64,000 bases of DNA. Source: Mesotaenium endlicherianum. Its lineage: Eukaryota; Streptophyta; Zygnematophyceae; Zygnematales; Mesotaeniaceae. Numbering within the stretch: the stretch's first letter is position 1; each line of letters begins with the position of its first letter. The notes below the pieces were generated by a model. The model made no database searches and was not told where the DNA came from. It saw only the letters and a list, made by a program, of their open reading frames with translations. Of this stretch, positions 1-13,411 are shown one piece after another. The DNA is taken from assembly GCA_009602735.1 (NCBI GenBank), contig WELA01005585.1, positions 1 through 64,000 of the forward strand. Reading direction: 5' to 3'. A program made the position numbers and the translations under genes.

Positions 1-92
1 CAATACTACTCCAAATATATTTGAAAACATTAAAATATATGCAAACTAATATATAATAACTCAAATCACTACAATCTATCTGTTTCACTACA
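1..92 (-). repeat. LTR remnant of the B family
   Basis: Positions 1-73 match the last 73 bases of the left LTR of element B (35641-35713), ending in the same TCACTACA terminus, so this is the U3 start of an LTR lying on the minus strand and cut by the window edge. Directly after it, 74-92 match the opposite LTR end (compare 61081-61098) in the opposite orientation, which is an unusual junction. Unique sequence starts near 93. Confidence 0.8.
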
Positions 93-1705
93 TTATGCCA
101 TTAGCCAAATATTGATTCCACCATGAGGATTGGACCGGAAGAGATGGTGCTAGCTAAGCCTTGGACCAGCTGCCAAGTGCTGGACCATCAAGAGACCGAG
201 GTGATGTGTGATAAGTGCAATGCTAATTGGCTCATTTTCTGTATTGGCGACGAAGAAGTATTGGGAGGAGGGTACGACTGTGACAAAATTCCTAGCGACA
301 AGAAAATTGGAAAGTTGAAATGACTTTAGTTGATAGCATCTGGTTAATCTTGCAGACAAAAAAAAATTTAATGTACAAGTGAAAGTGTGGAGGTACGCTT
401 GGTGTACATAAAGCATGCTAATCAATGAAGGGACTTGGCATTTGCAGGTTAACAAAAGAGCAAGCTCAGAATGGCCGACCATTCACCGAATACAGACATG
501 TAGTCTACTCTGAGCGATCAACCAGGTCGATGAACCACATGGGAGGGCAACCATCAACGGTCGACCAGGTCAACAATACTCGTGTGAACGACTTAACGCA
601 CATGAAGAGGACATCTACATAGATAGGCACGTTTTGCATGGAATTGCATGGTATTTCCGTTATAATTGTGCTGGAACTGTGGGCCTGACAACCACTGGCA
701 ACCCATGCTGCAAAGTGGTCCTGACGTGATCGCATTGACGTTGAAATGGAAGGTTGTCGTAGGCATTTCTTCTCGCTCATTCTCGCTGCTGCTCTCATTA
801 GCCCAGCGACGTTCGAAACTGCTCGAAACCATGGGGTGATAACTCCCTTTAAAATTCGGGCGCCCATTGTGACACTTTTTCAATTGCGCCAAAAATCAAT
901 GTTTTTGTAGATTTTGCCTCTGGAGATGGGGCAAAAAATCAATGACACTTGAATCTTTGAGCACGACTTGCAATTTGGGCGAAAAGAATCAATGAAACTG
1001 AAAACTTTGCGACAATTACCCCCCAATGCTCGAAACCACTCAAAACGACGCTCTCTCGACTGCTCCCAACTGCTCCCAACGTGTTCCGAGCTGCTTTTAG
1101 GGACACGACGGTGGCCAGCTAGGACCGGAGGAAACAGGCGGAAGTACTTTGCCCTAGCCAGAACCCAACGACATTGGCCCGGGATGAGTCACGATGACTA
1201 AGCAACCGGCCTGGACACTACGTTAATATGCCAATGCATGGCAATACACGGCAGCAGGAACCTGGAACCCAGTGTTTGTTGCAGCTTGTTGTCTGCAGCA
1301 GTCTGCAGTAGTCTGTGCTTGTCTGTGCCGGTCAGAGCAGGTACGATTACCATCAGTGTCAATTCATCGAGTTCCCGTCATTGTGTATCAAAATAAGGGC
1401 GAAATTGTAACCTTAGAGTGGGTCTATTTCTACTACCGTGAACTAAAAAATACGTTGTGGTCCCTACGCCTGTCAAACGTGTTTGAAAGACACTCTAACC
1501 GGAAATAGAGTTGTGTGAACATGAGCAGCAACTAAGAGTGAATAAGTAAAGACCTCGTCTGGTACTTTCACATTTTTATATTTACGAAAGTGCTAGCTCT
1601 GCGAAGGGCTTCTGATTTACTTCTTATTGGAGGGAGGTCTGCTCATTCTCTAAATCCGCATTTACTCACTTGACTTTCTGCGACACTGTCATACTTAGTA
1701 TCACT
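93..1705. other. Intergenic region upstream of citrate synthase
   Basis: I see no supported gene here. The short open frames lack recognisable domains and overlap one another on both strands. The last few hundred bases must hold the promoter and 5' UTR of the citrate synthase gene, but I see no clear TATA box. Confidence 0.6.
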
Positions 1706-4700
1706 ATGGCTTCGCAGGAGGCAAGCATGAATAGATTGGCCGTTTTGGGTCGCCACTTGGCATCTTCTTCTGAAGGACTGTCTTCGCTTCAAATGGTAGC
1801 TACTAGTGCTGAATCCCGTCTGACGCCCGGCGGAGGAAAGGGCACCCTGACAGTAACTGACAGTAGAACAGGGAAGAAGTATGAGCTCCCAATTGACGAG
1901 GACGGGACCCTGAGAGCTGTAGACTTTAAGAAGGTGAGCGTTTCAACAGGAGTGTTTCTGCTTTTATACTAAGGAGGTGTGTTTGCGAGGCTAAAAGATG
2001 TGAGGTGTCCTCTAGTTTAGGGGCTGTGGTAAACATGTAGGTCAGTTAGTTTCAGGATTTTATAAGTGTTGCATGCTCTGCCAGCCGGTGATAGCACCAT
2101 TTCCCCATATTTTCATTTGACATTTTCCGAGGTTGTCTGTTTATTTGTTTCATATATAATGTCAGAGGACGATATAATATCTAATTTTACTATCTATTGT
2201 CAAAAAAACATTAATGGCTAGTTTGTCGATGTGTAGGCATATGCTTTAGAGCAAAACTATGTGAAAGGCAGGTTAGTCCAGTGTAAACCTTCATCCACTG
2301 CAGTTGCTCATTGAGAAAATTTGAAAGGTGTGGTGACTAGTCAGGTTTCCTTTATGTGTTGCCGTACTTGCCTGTTATGGGAATATAGTCATGAGCGTAG
2401 CCCCAATGCGTCTGTGGGCCGTCCTCTGAGAATCCGGGTTTTGTTTGGTTCTTCTGCTTGAATAGATAGTAGCAGGAGGAGATGGGAATGGATTGAAAAT
2501 TTACGATCCTGGCTACATAAACACTGCCCCTGTGCGATCGACCATCTCGTACATTGATGGAGACAAGGGTATTCTTAGGTATCGTGGGTATCCCATCGAG
2601 GAGCTTGCCGAGAAGAGCTCCTATTTGGAGACAGCTTACCTTTTAAGTGAGTTCTATCGACTTGTCCAGTGCCACCGTCAGGCTTACTTCAATCTCAATT
2701 CATAGTATCTAAATCCTTCTCCGTGGTAACCTGGATGAATGTGTTGTGTGTGTGAGTGGCCCATATTCAGCACATACTAGGGCGTACCTGTCTTTGGTAT
2801 GTTAGACCTGCATGCAGCATCTGCGGTCTTTTCTCTCACTTAAAAGATCGAGTGAGTGTGCTCAGGAGCTCCAGCTCATTTGGGACCAGGGCAAGGGCAG
2901 GTGTTGGCCAGCAGTTAACACTAGCTAAGCTCGTTACCTCATCCAAGAGCTGCATTGCTGGCATTGTTGGGCCACGTTGCTGAGTTTGTATTGGTGGATA
3001 TCTGTTGTTTGCGCAGTGTATGGCAACCTACCCACAAAAACCCAGCTGTCTGACTGGGAGGCCACTGTGATGCAGCATTCAGCGGTTCCAGAGGGTGTCC
3101 TGGTAAGACTTGCTGTTCCTGGTTCTGGTCATGACCGTGAAAACTATACACTGGCGTGAGTTGCGCGTTAATTACTTTTAGGCTACTTGTTCCGCCCGCA
3201 CTTAAGTTCAGTATCCTACTTTTGAAAGGACGCATATAATTGACATACGCAGCCAATGAACAAACAGACGTACTCTTAGAGTCAGGGTGGTCTGCAAGGT
3301 GGTCTGCAACTCGTACGCGTAAGCTGCTAAGTATTTGATGGGGGTCACTAGTGCCTGTGAATCCCTACAACAACTAGGAGAAGTACATAGACTAAGTGGG
3401 GTTAACAAGTGGAAAGCTGTACTTGTCAGTGAAGGTTGTGTATGTGTATCAGCTCATCAATGTTGGTAGATGAGTGAGAAGGAGAAGAGTACACTTTCAA
3501 ATTGCACTCCGTTCCTGGAAGTATTTCGTAGTCTTATTGTAACAATGTAGTAAGAGAGAACCAGTGCTTTAGTTGGGACCTATAGTAGTTTGGGTCTTGT
3601 AGGCTTGATGGGAGTATGTGTTCGCCTACTTGAACATTTTAGCCCTGCAGTCCATTGTTCCAGTATCTGATGCTCGGCCTATGTTGACTTTCACATATCA
3701 GATTGACCTGTCTGCTATTTTGTATGATAGTTGGAAGCTGAATACGTTTGAGAAGCCACGGTTGAACCATGTGTCTGTGCAGTCGGTAATATCGGAGCTG
3801 CCGCATGACGGCCACCCCATGGGCATGCTTGTAGGCGCAATATGTGCTCTCTCTTCCTTCCATCCCGATGCAAACCCTGCTCTCCAGGTACTCTTACCTT
3901 CATGTCTAATTGTGCATTTGTGGGGTCGAGATGGAGATGACCTTGGCACCTGAGGGCTTACCCCAGTGACAGCAGCATGCAAGTTTGCTACATGTAGCCG
4001 TGCTTCCACACGTCTCGTGCTTACTACGTATTGTGCAGCTTCTTGTCAGTCATCAGACCTATGTGCAACTGGGAGAGCAGCAAATGTTTGGTATTTATGC
4101 CCGGCTTAAGTGCCACAACAGCGAGCAGTGCTTAGGGGGAAGAAGCATAAAAAACTCAAAGCTGACACGTGCTTTGCTGGCAATGCTCCAGGGCCAGGAC
4201 CTGTACAACTCAAAGGCTGTGAGGGACAAGCAGATTGTCCGCATTTTGGGCAAGGTGCGGAGCTCTTGCCTCCTGGCATTCACCCCTTTTGATCTGGTTG
4301 AATGCAATGCCTCCATGAGATGCATACGTGTTGGAGAGTTTCTGAAGGTGTTATTACTCAGTCTAGACCAATTACTTGAAAAAGCCTGGTGAAGATTGTA
4401 GAGGACAGCTGAAAGTAGAACGCTTGTTATTGACAGCTCTTTTCTTCACACCTAATATTTCACATTGTCTGCTTCATCGTGTTTGCATAAAATGCAGGTA
4501 CCTACTTTGGCAGCGGCCGCTTATCTGCGAATGGCTGGCAGATCCTACGTTGCGCCAGCAAATCATCTGTCATATTCCGAGAACTTCCTCTACATGCTTG
4601 ACTCGCTGTAAGTGCTACTGCAGGCCTTTGGATAATGTACAGTATCAAACTCATTGCTTGTAAAGCTTGAAGGAATGTGCAGGTGTGCAGGTGTGCATAC

Positions 4701-7700
4701 GCATATTGTAAGTGCAGTACGGCATGCATGGATTTTATTTTGGCAATGAGAAGTCCAGACCTATATCGACGTAAAGTATCCGAGAGAAGGATGCAGTCTC
4801 CCTGTACTTACGTAGCATCTCTAACTTCTGGCACCTAGACATTCTTAAAGCTATAGTATACTGATCTTCTTGTAACCATATTGCTACCTTAGCTTAACAT
4901 TGAACTGCTCAAAAGAGCACAGCCCAAGGCAGACAAAACACCTGATTTCCCAAGTTTCTCCACTGACCCGATGAAGAATATGGCACGCGGTGTTCGGCTT
5001 CAAGCTGTGTCTCGATTTACATTTCAGTGCCACTGTTGGTGCCTATGGATTGAAAGGGGCAGTGGCTTTAAGAGCCGGTTCCATTGGGTTGGCATGACTT
5101 GGGACCACCCAAGGGCGAGGGATGCTGGCAGCCACCACGTCCCTACAGAGATATGATGTGCTCTGAACAAAGAAATATATATTTTTTCTGACTGTCCAGC
5201 AAGATGCCTGCATCCTCATCACATTTTGGGGGCACTTAAGCACATGGACACGTGTGCACTCAGACTCTCGCTCTCGTCCAAAAGTGGATGCAATGCGCAC
5301 TCTCTCAACTCTGCACTCAACAGGGCTGGACAGGACATCTGAGATCAGAATCTTTTGACTTGCGGGCGCTCTGCGCCACGCCTCTGTTGAGGGCACTCAA
5401 AAGCCTCCCCTTGCTGCCTGTTGCAACAGCGGTGACAGGAGTTATCGGCCGCATCCCCGGCTGGCGCGCGCTCTCGACATCCTCTTCACTCTGCACGCCG
5501 AGCATGAGATGAACTGCTCCACGGCCGCTGCCCGCCACTTGGCATCCAGGTGTGTTGTACGTTGGGGGTCTGGGGCATGGTGCGAGTGTGGGTCAATGAG
5601 CCACGTTTGCGTTTGCAAGAGTATCGTACAACTTGGGGGTGCAGAACTTGCACGCCTATGTTGAACGCGTGCAATGTTCCATGTGGGTGAGGTTGCAGCG
5701 GGGTGGACGTGTACACGGCCCTGGCGGGGGCCACGGGGGCGCTTTATGGGCCGCTGCACGGGGGCGCCAATGAGGTATGTTCTCGCATGCACACAGAGGG
5801 AATTGGGAGGACAGAGAGACACCTGGACTATTTGTGGAGTCAAGATGGTTGCATGGATAAAGACATTGGACTGTTGTTTATCGCACCCGGCCTATATACA
5901 AAGGCTGACGACCGGGCATGTTATGCGATGAATTCACCTACTATTTTGCGTGCCCCATGTGTGTTTGGGGTTGTGTGCGTACCATGCATATCGCTGTTTA
6001 TCATTTTATCTGGTATATTATACTTTTGTAATTATCTTGATAGATTAGAAGATGGTATTACTTGTGCCTGCCTGTTTGCCAAATGTCAGCAGTCGGTTGA
6101 GCATTGAGGCCGATGCTGTTACATGCCTGCAACATTCTTCACATTATCAGATGCTTGTCGTATACACGTGATTGGTATCAGTCAGGACCATGACGTATTC
6201 TCAGAGTTGGGCCTGGTAGTGGTTGAAAAGAGAAGCCGGTGCAACGATCCTGATTTGAACCCAATTCTTCTCGGGTCTTGCATGGACCATCTTCGGCACG
6301 CCCATGTGCTCTCTCTGCCAGGTTACGTGCAGTCGCGGGTGACATGGCATGTGCCCGCCAGATCTAGGATATGCCCCCTTGTAGATTCCTTGGTCAGGGG
6401 CTCTTTTGCTCTGTCCTCTTATTAACTCGTGCATGCACATGGCCGGGTGCCGATTGCAGGCCGTGCTGAAGATGCTGTCGGAGATCGGCTCTGCTGAAAA
6501 CATTCCAGACTTTATCGAAGGCGTGAAGAGCAGGTACTTGTTTCTGCCATTCTGCAATCATGGCCTTCTTTGTGCTCGTAAACATGGGAAGGGTCAGACA
6601 GGGCATCCCCATTGTCAGTGCCTGCCTTACTCGCAAGCTGGTGCATCACCCCCCCACTCAGTATGCACACAGTCAGTCTTTCCATTCCAAGGTTCACAGC
6701 CTCTTGATGGTGATACTGTTCTTAGCATCATACGAGCATAAAGGGAAGACAAGTGAATGTTCTCCTCGTACAAACAACGACCTGCAAAACCCACCGAGTG
6801 CCTTACCATAATTTCTGGGACGCTGTGCAGGAAGAGGAAGATGTCGGGATTTGGTCACCGAGTGTATAAGAACTACGATCCGCGTGCTAAGGTAAGCAGA
6901 TGCAGCGCTCATGTGTCAGGTGCTCGCATGCAGGAGAACTTTCTTCCCCCTTTTCTCTTCAGCAAAGCAGGTAGCCTAGACATGGCAGGGGATAGGGGCC
7001 AGTGGCTTGTCATAAAGTGGCGGTACAGGCCTCCACCTCAGTTGGACTTGGTACAGCTCGCGAAACTCGGTCCAGGGCAGGGCAGGGTAGTGGAGGGGGC
7101 CCTGAGATCTAGGATTGAGCACGTCGTCGCCTCCAGGCTTCTGTCCCTTCTTACACTGACCCCCAAACATTGTAGAGGTTGGCATCTGACTTGGGTTCTG
7201 TATCTGGTCGTGGCACAGGTCATCAGAGGGCTTGCTGAAGAGGTCTTTTCCATCGTTGGGCGTGACCCTCTTATAGAGGTATGGTACGGTGGCACTAATG
7301 TCGCCTTCCGCCAGCTGAACCCCGCAGTGCACTTGTATTGCTCCAGGTTATTGCTGGTGGGTTCAAGATGAGCCCTTCTCTGACTTGCTGATCTGTGGCA
7401 CGTGGGTCTGGGCCCCCATGGCAACTTGTGTGGTACAGGTGGCAGTGGCCCTGGAGCAGGCGGCACTGTCGGATGAGTACTTCATCAAGCGCAAGTTGTA
7501 CCCCAATGTGGACTTCTACTCTGGCCTCATCTACAGGTCTGCTGCGCGCCACTTTGGCACAGACGCCCTCTTCTGCTCATCTGGTTGTTGAATCCTCAGC
7601 CAGCTGTCGGATGTTGGGGCCTGCATTGGGGCTTCTTGCTTGGATCGTGCACGCTCTTGGCAGTGTGCAAAGTCATGGCACTTTTGCAGCGTGCCCCCAG

Positions 7701-8572
7701 ACGTGCCTGTACGCTGTCAACCCGTGACGCCAGAGGTGGCAGAGGGGCACGAGGATTCTCAGTTGGGCGGAGCATCAGATGGGTCCATGTATGCAGCAGC
7801 TGTGCATCCTACCCCCATGCATGTGTGCGTTGCTGCCTGGTTGTGTGGCTTGCTCATGGCACTGCACTGCACTGCACTGCAGGGCTCTGGGCTTCCCCAC
7901 GGAGTTCTTCCCGGTGCTGTTTGCCATCCCACGCATGGCCGGCTACCTGGCCCATTGGAAGGAGTCCCTGGACGACCCTGACACCCGCATCATCCGCCCT
8001 CAGCAGGTGCTACTCCACGTGCATATGAACCACTCTTCCAAATGTGTGCATGGTGTTGGTGGATTTTCTGCTCTGACGATTTTCAGTTGTGTCATTGGCA
8101 GCAAGGTTGTTTGTGGCACCATGTCAATTATTTTATGTTCGTTATTCCTCATGATGCCAGTTAGGATCACATGGACGCACGTGCAGCTACTCCCATGCAT
8201 CTGTGGTTAAGTGGCAGTCGCATTGTCAAAATGGTGGTCATCCCAACCCTTAACTGTAAGGTATCATATGTTCTCTGCCAGTCACGTGTCCATGGTTATA
8301 CATGTATTTGCATAGGGTCATACAGACATAGTACACTTTGCTGAAGGATTGTGAGTTGCTCTGAGCTTGGGCTGTGCTACTTATCAAGGATGAACAGTTG
8401 CTTAGTCTTGGATTGTGTTGATGGTTTGACTCGACAGGTTTACAAAGGAGAATGGTTGCGGGAATACTCCCCAATCTCGTCGCGCTCTTCACCCCCGGCA
8501 GACGCCGACAAGCTTGGGCAGATTGCCATCTCAAACGCAACCAAAAGACGAATGGCCGCTTTGCTTTCGTAA
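1706..8572 (+). CDS. CSY: Peroxisomal citrate synthase (14 exons)
   Basis: Condenses acetyl-CoA and oxaloacetate to citrate; the plant peroxisomal form serves fatty-acid beta-oxidation and the glyoxylate cycle. Exons: 1706-1933, 2466-2646, 3017-3102, 3783-3887, 4192-4254, 4498-4607, 5430-5549, 5699-5774, 6460-6533, 6831-6891, 7219-7278, 7439-7536, 7883-8006, 8438-8572. All introns are GT-AG, phases agree, and the product is 506 aa, the usual plant length. Residues 10-18 (RLAVLGRHL) are a perfect PTS2 (R-L-x5-H-L), so import into peroxisomes is expected. Catalytic residues are present: His318 in LHGGANE, His357 in GFGHRVYK and Asp413 in NVDFYSG. An in-frame ATG at 1670 could add 12 residues; I chose 1706 because it leaves the PTS2 near the N-terminus as in plants. 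It converges with ATG6 downstream. Confidence 0.95.
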
Positions 8573-9691
8573 TCTTTGACTCGTATGAACCTGTATGAGG
8601 GAATTGTTGTATCCATATGCACTTTTCTACCAAGTTGCAGGAATGCGACAAATTTGCACACTCAGTGATCTGGTGGGCTATGTGCAATTTGTCCGCTTAT
8701 AGTGAGGAGGTGGTGCTTATGGATCATGAGTCAATGAGGCGGTAAGCAAGAAACTAATCTGTATATACTTAGGACTATGGTCTATAATGGGAAAGGTATG
8801 TGCATGGCATGTAAGGACTTGCATTTGACACCCGTCTCTCTTTTTTCAGATATAGTATTGGACTCCTGCTAAGATGTAGTTTGAGTAAGCATGCAGTACG
8901 GGCCAAAGCCCAGCTGTCCATCCAGCGCGTTGGCAAAATATACCACAGAAGCATGCATGGCAATGTGTGGACATGACTTTTTGGAAGAATTCAGCATTCG
9001 GCCCTTCTGAGTAGGTCCAAAGACCTGTATAAGTCATTTCTTGCTTGAAAGTGGCGGAAGGAATCCCATGGAAATGAGTCGGTCTTAGCACATTCCGATC
9101 CATGCACAAAGAAGAAAAACTACAATGTGCCAGTAGGCAAAGGTCCTAAGCAACTTCTGCCAATCTAGAGCACATCGAAGGAGATGTGTGAGGGGAGCAG
9201 TTAGTAAGAAATCTCTTGAAGAATTCAATGCCAAAGTACTGATAGCTCATTCCGCCACTTCAAAAAATAGAACGTACAAGTTTGATGATACACCTGGTTA
9301 AAGAGATCAACAAGTTTGAAGTCACGTATTCACAAAGTAAAACCACCCGTCTCTGTATATAGTTTATGTACCCGTGCATGATGTAAATTAGCTCTAATTG
9401 AGGATAGCAAAACAACATTAGTCTACATGTGATATTTACAAGTCTGAGAAGCTGACCCTTACTCCCAAATGGCCGAACAGCCAACGCGCCATGTTCAGCT
9501 TTCACCAGCTAACAAGTAAGGAGGGTTTATACTCGCCAAGGTCACAAAATAAAAACAGGATGCACCTATAGAGACTAGGAGCTCTGGAGATGAGAAACAT
9601 GTGGGTCACTCTCTTGATGAGCGTGCTGGAGTTGCTTCGCGGATCTGGACCCATGTCTTCAATATACAGTGCTTGAGGCGCAGATAACGTT
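8573..9691. other. Convergent 3' region between citrate synthase and ATG6
   Basis: About 1.1 kb between the stop codons of two convergent genes. It should hold both 3' UTRs. I see no ORF with a recognisable domain and no RNA gene. Confidence 0.6.
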
Positions 9692-12600
9692 CTAAGTCCT
9701 AGACCGGGTTGGGTTGGCATTGCGGATGAGCCAAGCAAGCGCGCACTTGAGGTCCCCCAGCATGTAGCCCAGAGCCTTTGTCCACCGCCCATCGCGCTTT
9801 CCGCTCAGCTTTATCGAAAACCCGTTCACTTTGTCCCCATCAATTCTGCTCGCCCTCTCCCACATACCGGTGGTCTCACTCAGCACATGAGGAATAGACA
9901 CAAGGGTGAGGTTCATGCTTAGGCTTCCGCGACCCCTCATGGAGCACCTGGCTACAGAACCTAGGCGGTCGGTGTTCATCTTGCACCTGCTACCGACGTG
10001 TGTGCATCTCCTTGTGTGCTCAGACCAACAACAAGTCAGGCATTATCCCCGGGGCCGGGAACATGCCAACCAGTGTACCTCAAGGCGACCGTAGGTTGAG
10101 GGAGAGACAAATAAAAAGTGCGAAGCGCAAAGAAAACGGTGAGATGAGAGGGCGAGGGCGACTCTCTTACTTGTAGGGCAGCTGGAACAGCCTCTCGCTG
10201 CCGGAAGCCTTGTCCCTCTCGTGCGCAAAGTCAGCAAACTGCTGGAGGCAGGCGAGGAAGAGCACCATGGCCTTGTCGTAGCTGGCCGTGAACAGAAGAT
10301 TCACTGGCCCGTACCTGAGGTAGCCGCACCACACTGCCAGGAGTCAGGAGGCCTCCAGAGTGACAATCCTCGGGACCAAGTGGGGGACAGAAGTGGCCCT
10401 CTCCCTCTCACCGCGCCCACCCGCTGCGGGCATGCATGGCACACTCCCCACCACCAGGCGTCTCCAGCTCCGCAGAAGCTCCTGGCCTTGCTCACTGACT
10501 AGTCTCATAGTCCTGGATGCAGGGTGCAAGGAGCCTTTTCAGCTCCTGCTGCTGCTGCTGCTGCGCTGCGCTGCGCATAAGCAGAGCACATTCAACACCA
10601 CCCAAGCGGAGCACCCTCCGCGGTAGCACCATAACAAGAACCAAGTGAAACTTACAGCTCATAGGAGTGGCGGCCGTCGGAAATTCGCGGGTAGCTTCCC
10701 ATGGGCAGGATGTGGTAGCTGCACATCAGCAAGCATGCTAGGGTGTTAGGGACATCAAGAAGATGCTGGCAGTCAGCAGTAAGCTCTCGAGCGCGTGAGC
10801 TTGCAGGGCGAGCATCAAGCGGAGCTTGCAGGGCGAGCATCAAGCGGAGCGCGAGCCTGAGCGTACGTAAAGGTGAAGCTGCAGGTATGGGCCATGGTGA
10901 AGAGCAGCAGACAGGCCTGGCCCCATGCCGCATTAATCTCATCCCACTCCACCTGCGTGCGCCGCGACCAACCCACCTCCGCGTCAGCATCTCCTCGTCC
11001 GTCCGGGCTCAATGCATCACGCCCCTGAGCTCCTCCTCCATGGTGCCGCCCATTCCCGTTCTCGTGCTCCCCTACTTTCATTTGCTCAAATTCACTCCGT
11101 GTTGCAAAAAACGTCTGGGATACCATATGTGACGGCATTGCAAAGAAGACCGGCAGCGCACACACACAGCATGATGAGTCCAGCAATCGAAATAGTTGCA
11201 AGAGACTGACAGCAGCAGCGCACGAAACACACAAAGCGACGGCAGAGGGGGGGGGTGCGGGGGCACGACACTGACGGGCACGGCGGCCAGGCGGCCGAGG
11301 CGGAAGTTGTTGATGGTGCCGAAGTCGCCCTCGTGCGAGATGTGGAAGGCCTCGCTGAGCACGTGCGTGTGCTTCAGCGCGTCCAGCTGCGCCGTGGCCC
11401 CCTGGATCTGCGCCAACACTGCGTCGCGCTCCTCCTGCGCCACCTCCCCTCGCCTTATTCAAGCACGCTCTCTCGAAAAGCATGCAGCCAGCCGCCACCT
11501 GCCTACCTGTGCTATTGCAGGACGGGATGAGAAAACACAGCAGAAGAGACCTCACCTGATGAGAGTGCAAGTGGAGCTTAAAGTCGTTCAGGTCATGCCA
11601 GTATCTGTCCCCCCATTCCCCAAAAATATACACACAAAAAAGATGACGCATGGAGTGCCATGTACTTCCTTCCAGTCGGTGGGGGTGGGTGCGGGTGACT
11701 TGGCACAAAGCAGCCACACACACACACACAGTCCCACGCGTGGGAATGCACCTCTGCTCGAGATCGTCGAGCTCCGCGCTCCGCCGCTCCACGTCGCGCA
11801 GCTGCTCCTGCACCTGCCCCCGCTGCGCCTCCACCGCATCCACCTGCGCCTGAAGCCTCCTCTCCTCCTCCTCCGCCTGCGCATGTTGTCCAAGACACGT
11901 GCATGTGAGAGGACAGTGAGAGTGACGAGCACGTACTGCTCCTCCCGCTCTCCACGAGGCTCAACTCAAAGAGCCCACAGGGTTGCAGCACCACGCACTC
12001 CTGAGCACAAACGTGGCTTCCTCGCTGACCGTAAGGGTGCATGCACAGTACAGCAGCAGCAGCAGCAGCATGAGAAGGCAAGCCCCAATATGTGCGGGAG
12101 ACGGGGGAGAGAGGGGACCTGTGCTTGCTCCCGCTCAAAGTCCCCCGGGCTGAGGAGGGCCGCGGACGAGGAGGACGGGTGGGCCTGGAGGCGGGCCAGG
12201 CAGGCCTCGTACTTCTTCACCTCCTCCTGCACGTCCTCCATCTCGCGCTCCAGCTCCTCCTGCACCGCCTGCGTGCACTCGCTGCACAGCGGATGGTCCA
12301 CCTGCACGCGCCCCCCCCGCTCCCCCCAGTCAGGCAGTCTCCTCTCCTCGCTCAGGGCAGGTTCTGCAGCAGCAGCGGCCGGGGTAGCCGCAGCCAGGAA
12401 GATGTACCTGCGTCTGCTGCGAGGCTATTTCGAAAACGCGCGTGAGAGCGGTGATGCGCGCGTCCAAGCTGCCGTGGCCAGTGGCCCCATGAGCTCCGCC
12501 AGCGGCACACACAGCAAGGCCCCCCGGGTCCCCACCAGCAGCAGCCCCGTCATGGCCGTACATGGAGGCAGCAGCCGAAGGCAGCACCACAAACGACTCC

Positions 12601-13411
12601 TCCATGTGCCGCCCTCCTCCTCCGTGACTCTCCCCTGCGCTCAGGCTCAAGGTTCGTTTTGTAAGGACTACGCTAGTTAATCACGCAGAAGCCTCATGAG
12701 CGCTGCACGGCCACTTCCTCCTATCAACGTCCAAAGGCCATTCCATGTTCGGCTGGCAAGAGGTGCAACGGCCTCCAAGGCTATATCGAATTGTGCATCG
12801 CTCGACATAGAAAACGCAAGCTTGCACACCATGGGCCATGCGGGCGTTGGAGTATTTATGACCTGAGGCCAAGGGACCATGACCCGCAGTGGTGGCTGAG
12901 GGGTACTGCATGGAGGTGGGGTAGACGCTTGGGAGAGCGCCGGCGAGGCGGGCAGCGCGAGGTGGAGGAAGAGGCGGGGCAGGAATGCGCTGCTCCTTGG
13001 GTAGCACCACAAAGGAGCTGTCCATTCGGCTGCCGGCCAACACACTTCCCCCTCCAATAAGTGACATTTGGGCAGCTTGAGCTGCAACCACATAGTGGTG
13101 TCCATCATCAGCCCTCCCTTGAAAGATCTTGTCATCAGCTGCTTGGTCCTCACAATCCAGCAAAAGAACAGTTCAGCTCTCCTTTCGCACACCATACCAT
13201 GAATGAACGAATTTTGAGCAGCGCCTGACAGGGACATGCACCGCACAGCCTCGAGTCATTCCGCTGATCACGAGAAGACCCGTATTTCAGGTCAATTGAA
13301 GCGTTGAAGTGTACCTGGCTTGGATGCGTCTGTCGCATAACGTTCACCAACGATTTCTAATGGATGCCGGCATATTTGGCAGAGCCAGCGCGTCCCGCCA
13401 GGATACGCCAT
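9692..13411 (-). CDS. ATG6: ATG6 / Beclin 1 autophagy protein (11 exons)
   Basis: Subunit of the class III PI3-kinase (VPS34) complex, needed for autophagosome nucleation and vacuolar sorting. Exons in transcript order: 13411-13315, 13138-12863, 12634-12408, 12301-12119, 11876-11752, 11604-11556, 11434-11276, 10952-10867, 10718-10656, 10314-10171, 9845-9692. Phases agree and the product is 520 aa, close to plant ATG6. Seen in order: a plant-type N-terminal WLCQIC (Cys11, Cys14); two MDSSFVVLP / MEESFVVLP segments; a BH3-like stretch near 185-196; HPLCSEC opening the coiled coil (about 201-319); then the evolutionarily conserved domain with [38 protein letters not shown] and [13 protein letters not shown]. 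The ATG at 13411 follows an in-frame stop. Introns carry CTG/CAG and CA microsatellites. It shares its upstream region with HAC. Confidence 0.93.

Noticed and set aside
10815-11843. 342-codon minus-strand ORF
   Set aside because: It reads through exons and introns of ATG6 (11604-11556, 11434-11276, 10952-10867); the splice-aware model explains the conserved parts and the rest is intron.
11196-12680. 494-codon plus-strand ORF
   Set aside because: Antisense to ATG6 exons in GC-rich DNA; composition is Ser/Arg/His low complexity with no domain.
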